Below, piece by piece: positions 62,982 through 64,000 of a stretch of 64,000 bases of DNA. The notes beneath the pieces were generated by a model. That model saw nothing but the letters and a program-made list of their open reading frames with translations, had not been told where the DNA came from and ran no database searches. The first letter of the stretch is position 1; the number at the start of each line of letters is the position of its first letter. This DNA comes from Chitinophagaceae bacterium UBA1953. Lineage in GTDB: Bacteria > Bacteroidota > Bacteroidia > Chitinophagales > Chitinophagaceae. Position numbers and translations under genes: made by a program. The stretch lies in assembly GCA_002336115.1 (NCBI GenBank), contig DDEN01000001.1, positions 62,001-126,000 on the forward strand, read 5' to 3'.

Positions 62982-64000
62982 ATGAAAAAAACATTAATTA
63001 CTGCAAGTTTGTTCATATTGAGTATAAGCTGTTTTTCTCAGAGGAATTACACCTCACTTGTTAATCCGTTTATTGGTACAGGTGGTCATGGTCATACATA
63101 TCCCGGTGCAACAATGCCGTTTGGTATGATGCAACTCAGTCCTGATACACGGCTGGAAGGATGGGATGGTTGCGGTGGTTATCATTACACCGATTCAATA
63201 ATTTATGGATTCTCACATACACACTTAAGTGGTACCGGTATTGCTGATTATTGTGATGTGCTGGTAATGCCTTTCACCGGTGATGTAAAGTGGAGGAATG
63301 ATGAATACCGTTCGCCTTTCTCTCACAAAAAAGAAAAAGCAAGTCCGGGTTATTATGAAGTGCTGCTGGAAAAAAATAATATCCTTGCACGTCTTACAAC
63401 CACCGTTCGTGCAGGTTTGCATGAATATACATTTGATAAAAATGCAACACAGGGAAAAATTCTTGTTGATTTAAAACACAGGGATGAAGTACTTGAATCA
63501 TCCATTGAAGTGGTGAACGATTATGAAATAAAAGGATTCCGCCGCAGTAAATCATGGGCGCAAAATCAATACCTGTATTTCTACATGAAGTTTGAACAGC
63601 CTATCAAACAATATGGTATTGCTTTGAACGATCTGTTGCAGCAGAACATCAAAACTGCACAAGGAAAAAATATAAAGGCTTATTTCAGTTTTAATTTGCC
63701 TGCAGGAAAAAAGATCAGGGTAAAAGTGGGTATTTCAGGTGTTAGTGCTGAAAATGCAAAACTCAATCTTGATACAGAAATCAGCGAATGGAATTTTGAA
63801 CAGTTAAAATCAAATGCTGAAAAAGCATGGAACAAAGAGCTGGGCAAAATCGAAATAAAAGGTGGTACAAAAGATCAGCAGATAGCTTTCTACTCGGCTT
63901 TGTATCATACAGAAGTTGTTCCCAATATTTATACCGATGTGAATGGTGAATATCGTGGTACTGATCTCAAAGTGCACAAAGCTGAAGGCTTTACCAATTA
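62982..64000 (+). CDS. GH92 alpha-mannosidase, 3' end outside window
   Basis: 339 codons are visible from the ATG at 62982 and the frame is open at the right edge. Signal peptide ending near SCFSQ, then VNPFIGTGGHGHTYPGATMPFGMMQLSPDT, the hallmark N-terminal beta-sandwich opening of GH92, GFSHTHLSGTG and an NQYLYFYMKF region. GH92 enzymes are calcium-dependent exo-alpha-mannosidases acting on N-glycans and alpha-mannan. The catalytic glutamate and aspartates lie beyond the edge. With GH29, GH35 and GH2 nearby it suggests N-glycan trimming. Confidence 0.92.
   Translation, partial: MKKTLITASLFILSISCFSQRNYTSLVNPFIGTGGHGHTYPGATMPFGMMQLSPDTRLEGWDGCGGYHYTDSIIYGFSHTHLSGTGIADYCDVLVMPFTGDVKWRNDEYRSPFSHKKEKASPGYYEVLLEKNNILARLTTTVRAGLHEYTFDKNATQGKILVDLKHRDEVLESSIEVVNDYEIKGFRRSKSWAQNQYLYFYMKFEQPIKQYGIALNDLLQQNIKTAQGKNIKAYFSFNLPAGKKIRVKVGISGVSAENAKLNLDTEISEWNFEQLKSNAEKAWNKELGKIEIKGGTKDQQIAFYSALYHTEVVPNIYTDVNGEYRGTDLKVHKAEGFTN

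Noticed and set aside
1..64000. CRISPR array, rRNA, tRNA or insertion sequence
   Set aside because: No regular repeat-spacer pattern, no transposase frame, no inverted terminal repeats and no recognisable RNA genes were seen by reading; tRNAs could be confirmed only with a covariance search.

Overview
The window reads as a chromosomal segment of a Bacteroidetes bacterium, most likely in the Chitinophagaceae or a close relative. The support is a SusC/SusD pair, a type IX secretion sorting domain, a fused CcoN-CcoO oxidase subunit with a single-haem CcoP, AT-rich DNA with almost no Shine-Dalgarno sequences, and promoter elements of the TAnnTTTG type. The exact genus cannot be read from the sequence. 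No rRNA, tRNA, CRISPR array, insertion sequence or prophage was seen.

Region 1 (1-18.6 kb) is a low-oxygen and stress module. It opens with the 3' part of a Crp/Fnr-type regulator whose frame runs off the left edge. Then come an erythromycin-esterase-like protein, a baeRF-type (eRF1-like) protein, a universal stress protein, a 58-aa conserved small protein, a membrane metal-dependent hydrolase, a phospholipase-D-type protein, a PPOX-type flavoprotein, a YtxH/holin-like/coiled-coil trio, Hsp20, and a complete cbb3 oxidase set (ccoI, ccoS, ccoNO, ccoQ, ccoP, ccoG, ccoH and a TauE/SafE-like protein). The most striking signal here is regulatory. Eight promoters carry tandem palindromes TGA[C/T]-N4-[A/G]TCA, nearly always 22 bp apart, and the promoter-proximal box ends 22-24 nt upstream of a -7-like element. 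They look like targets of the regulator at the left edge.

Region 2 (18.6-25.9 kb) is a predicted extracellular nucleic-acid or phosphoester scavenging locus: a TonB-dependent receptor and an OB-fold (DUF5689-like) lipoprotein, flanked on both sides by endonuclease/exonuclease/phosphatase-family proteins, one with a T9SS tail.

Region 3 (25.9 kb to the right edge) is a large hemicellulose utilisation locus on the + strand, with a divergent AraC-type regulator. SusC, SusD and a surface glycan-binding lipoprotein capture the glycan. Two GH26 mannanases, a GH5, GH27, a pair of CE2 esterases, GH3, a GH2 beta-mannosidase and a second GH2 cut and debranch it. A sodium symporter, an AGE-family epimerase and a GH130 phosphorylase form the cytoplasmic mannobiose route (mannobiose to mannosyl-glucose to Man-1-P plus glucose). 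GH31 (alpha-xylosidase-like), GH35, GH29 and GH92 point beyond acetylated galactoglucomannan to fucosylated xyloglucan or plant N-glycans. An aldo/keto reductase, a GMP reductase and an aldose epimerase are embedded in the run. The GH92 gene is cut by the right edge. Oddities are a beta-mannosidase that seems to lack both Ig-like domains, an unassigned clan GH-A lipoprotein, and hairpins between the first PUL genes that could grade expression.
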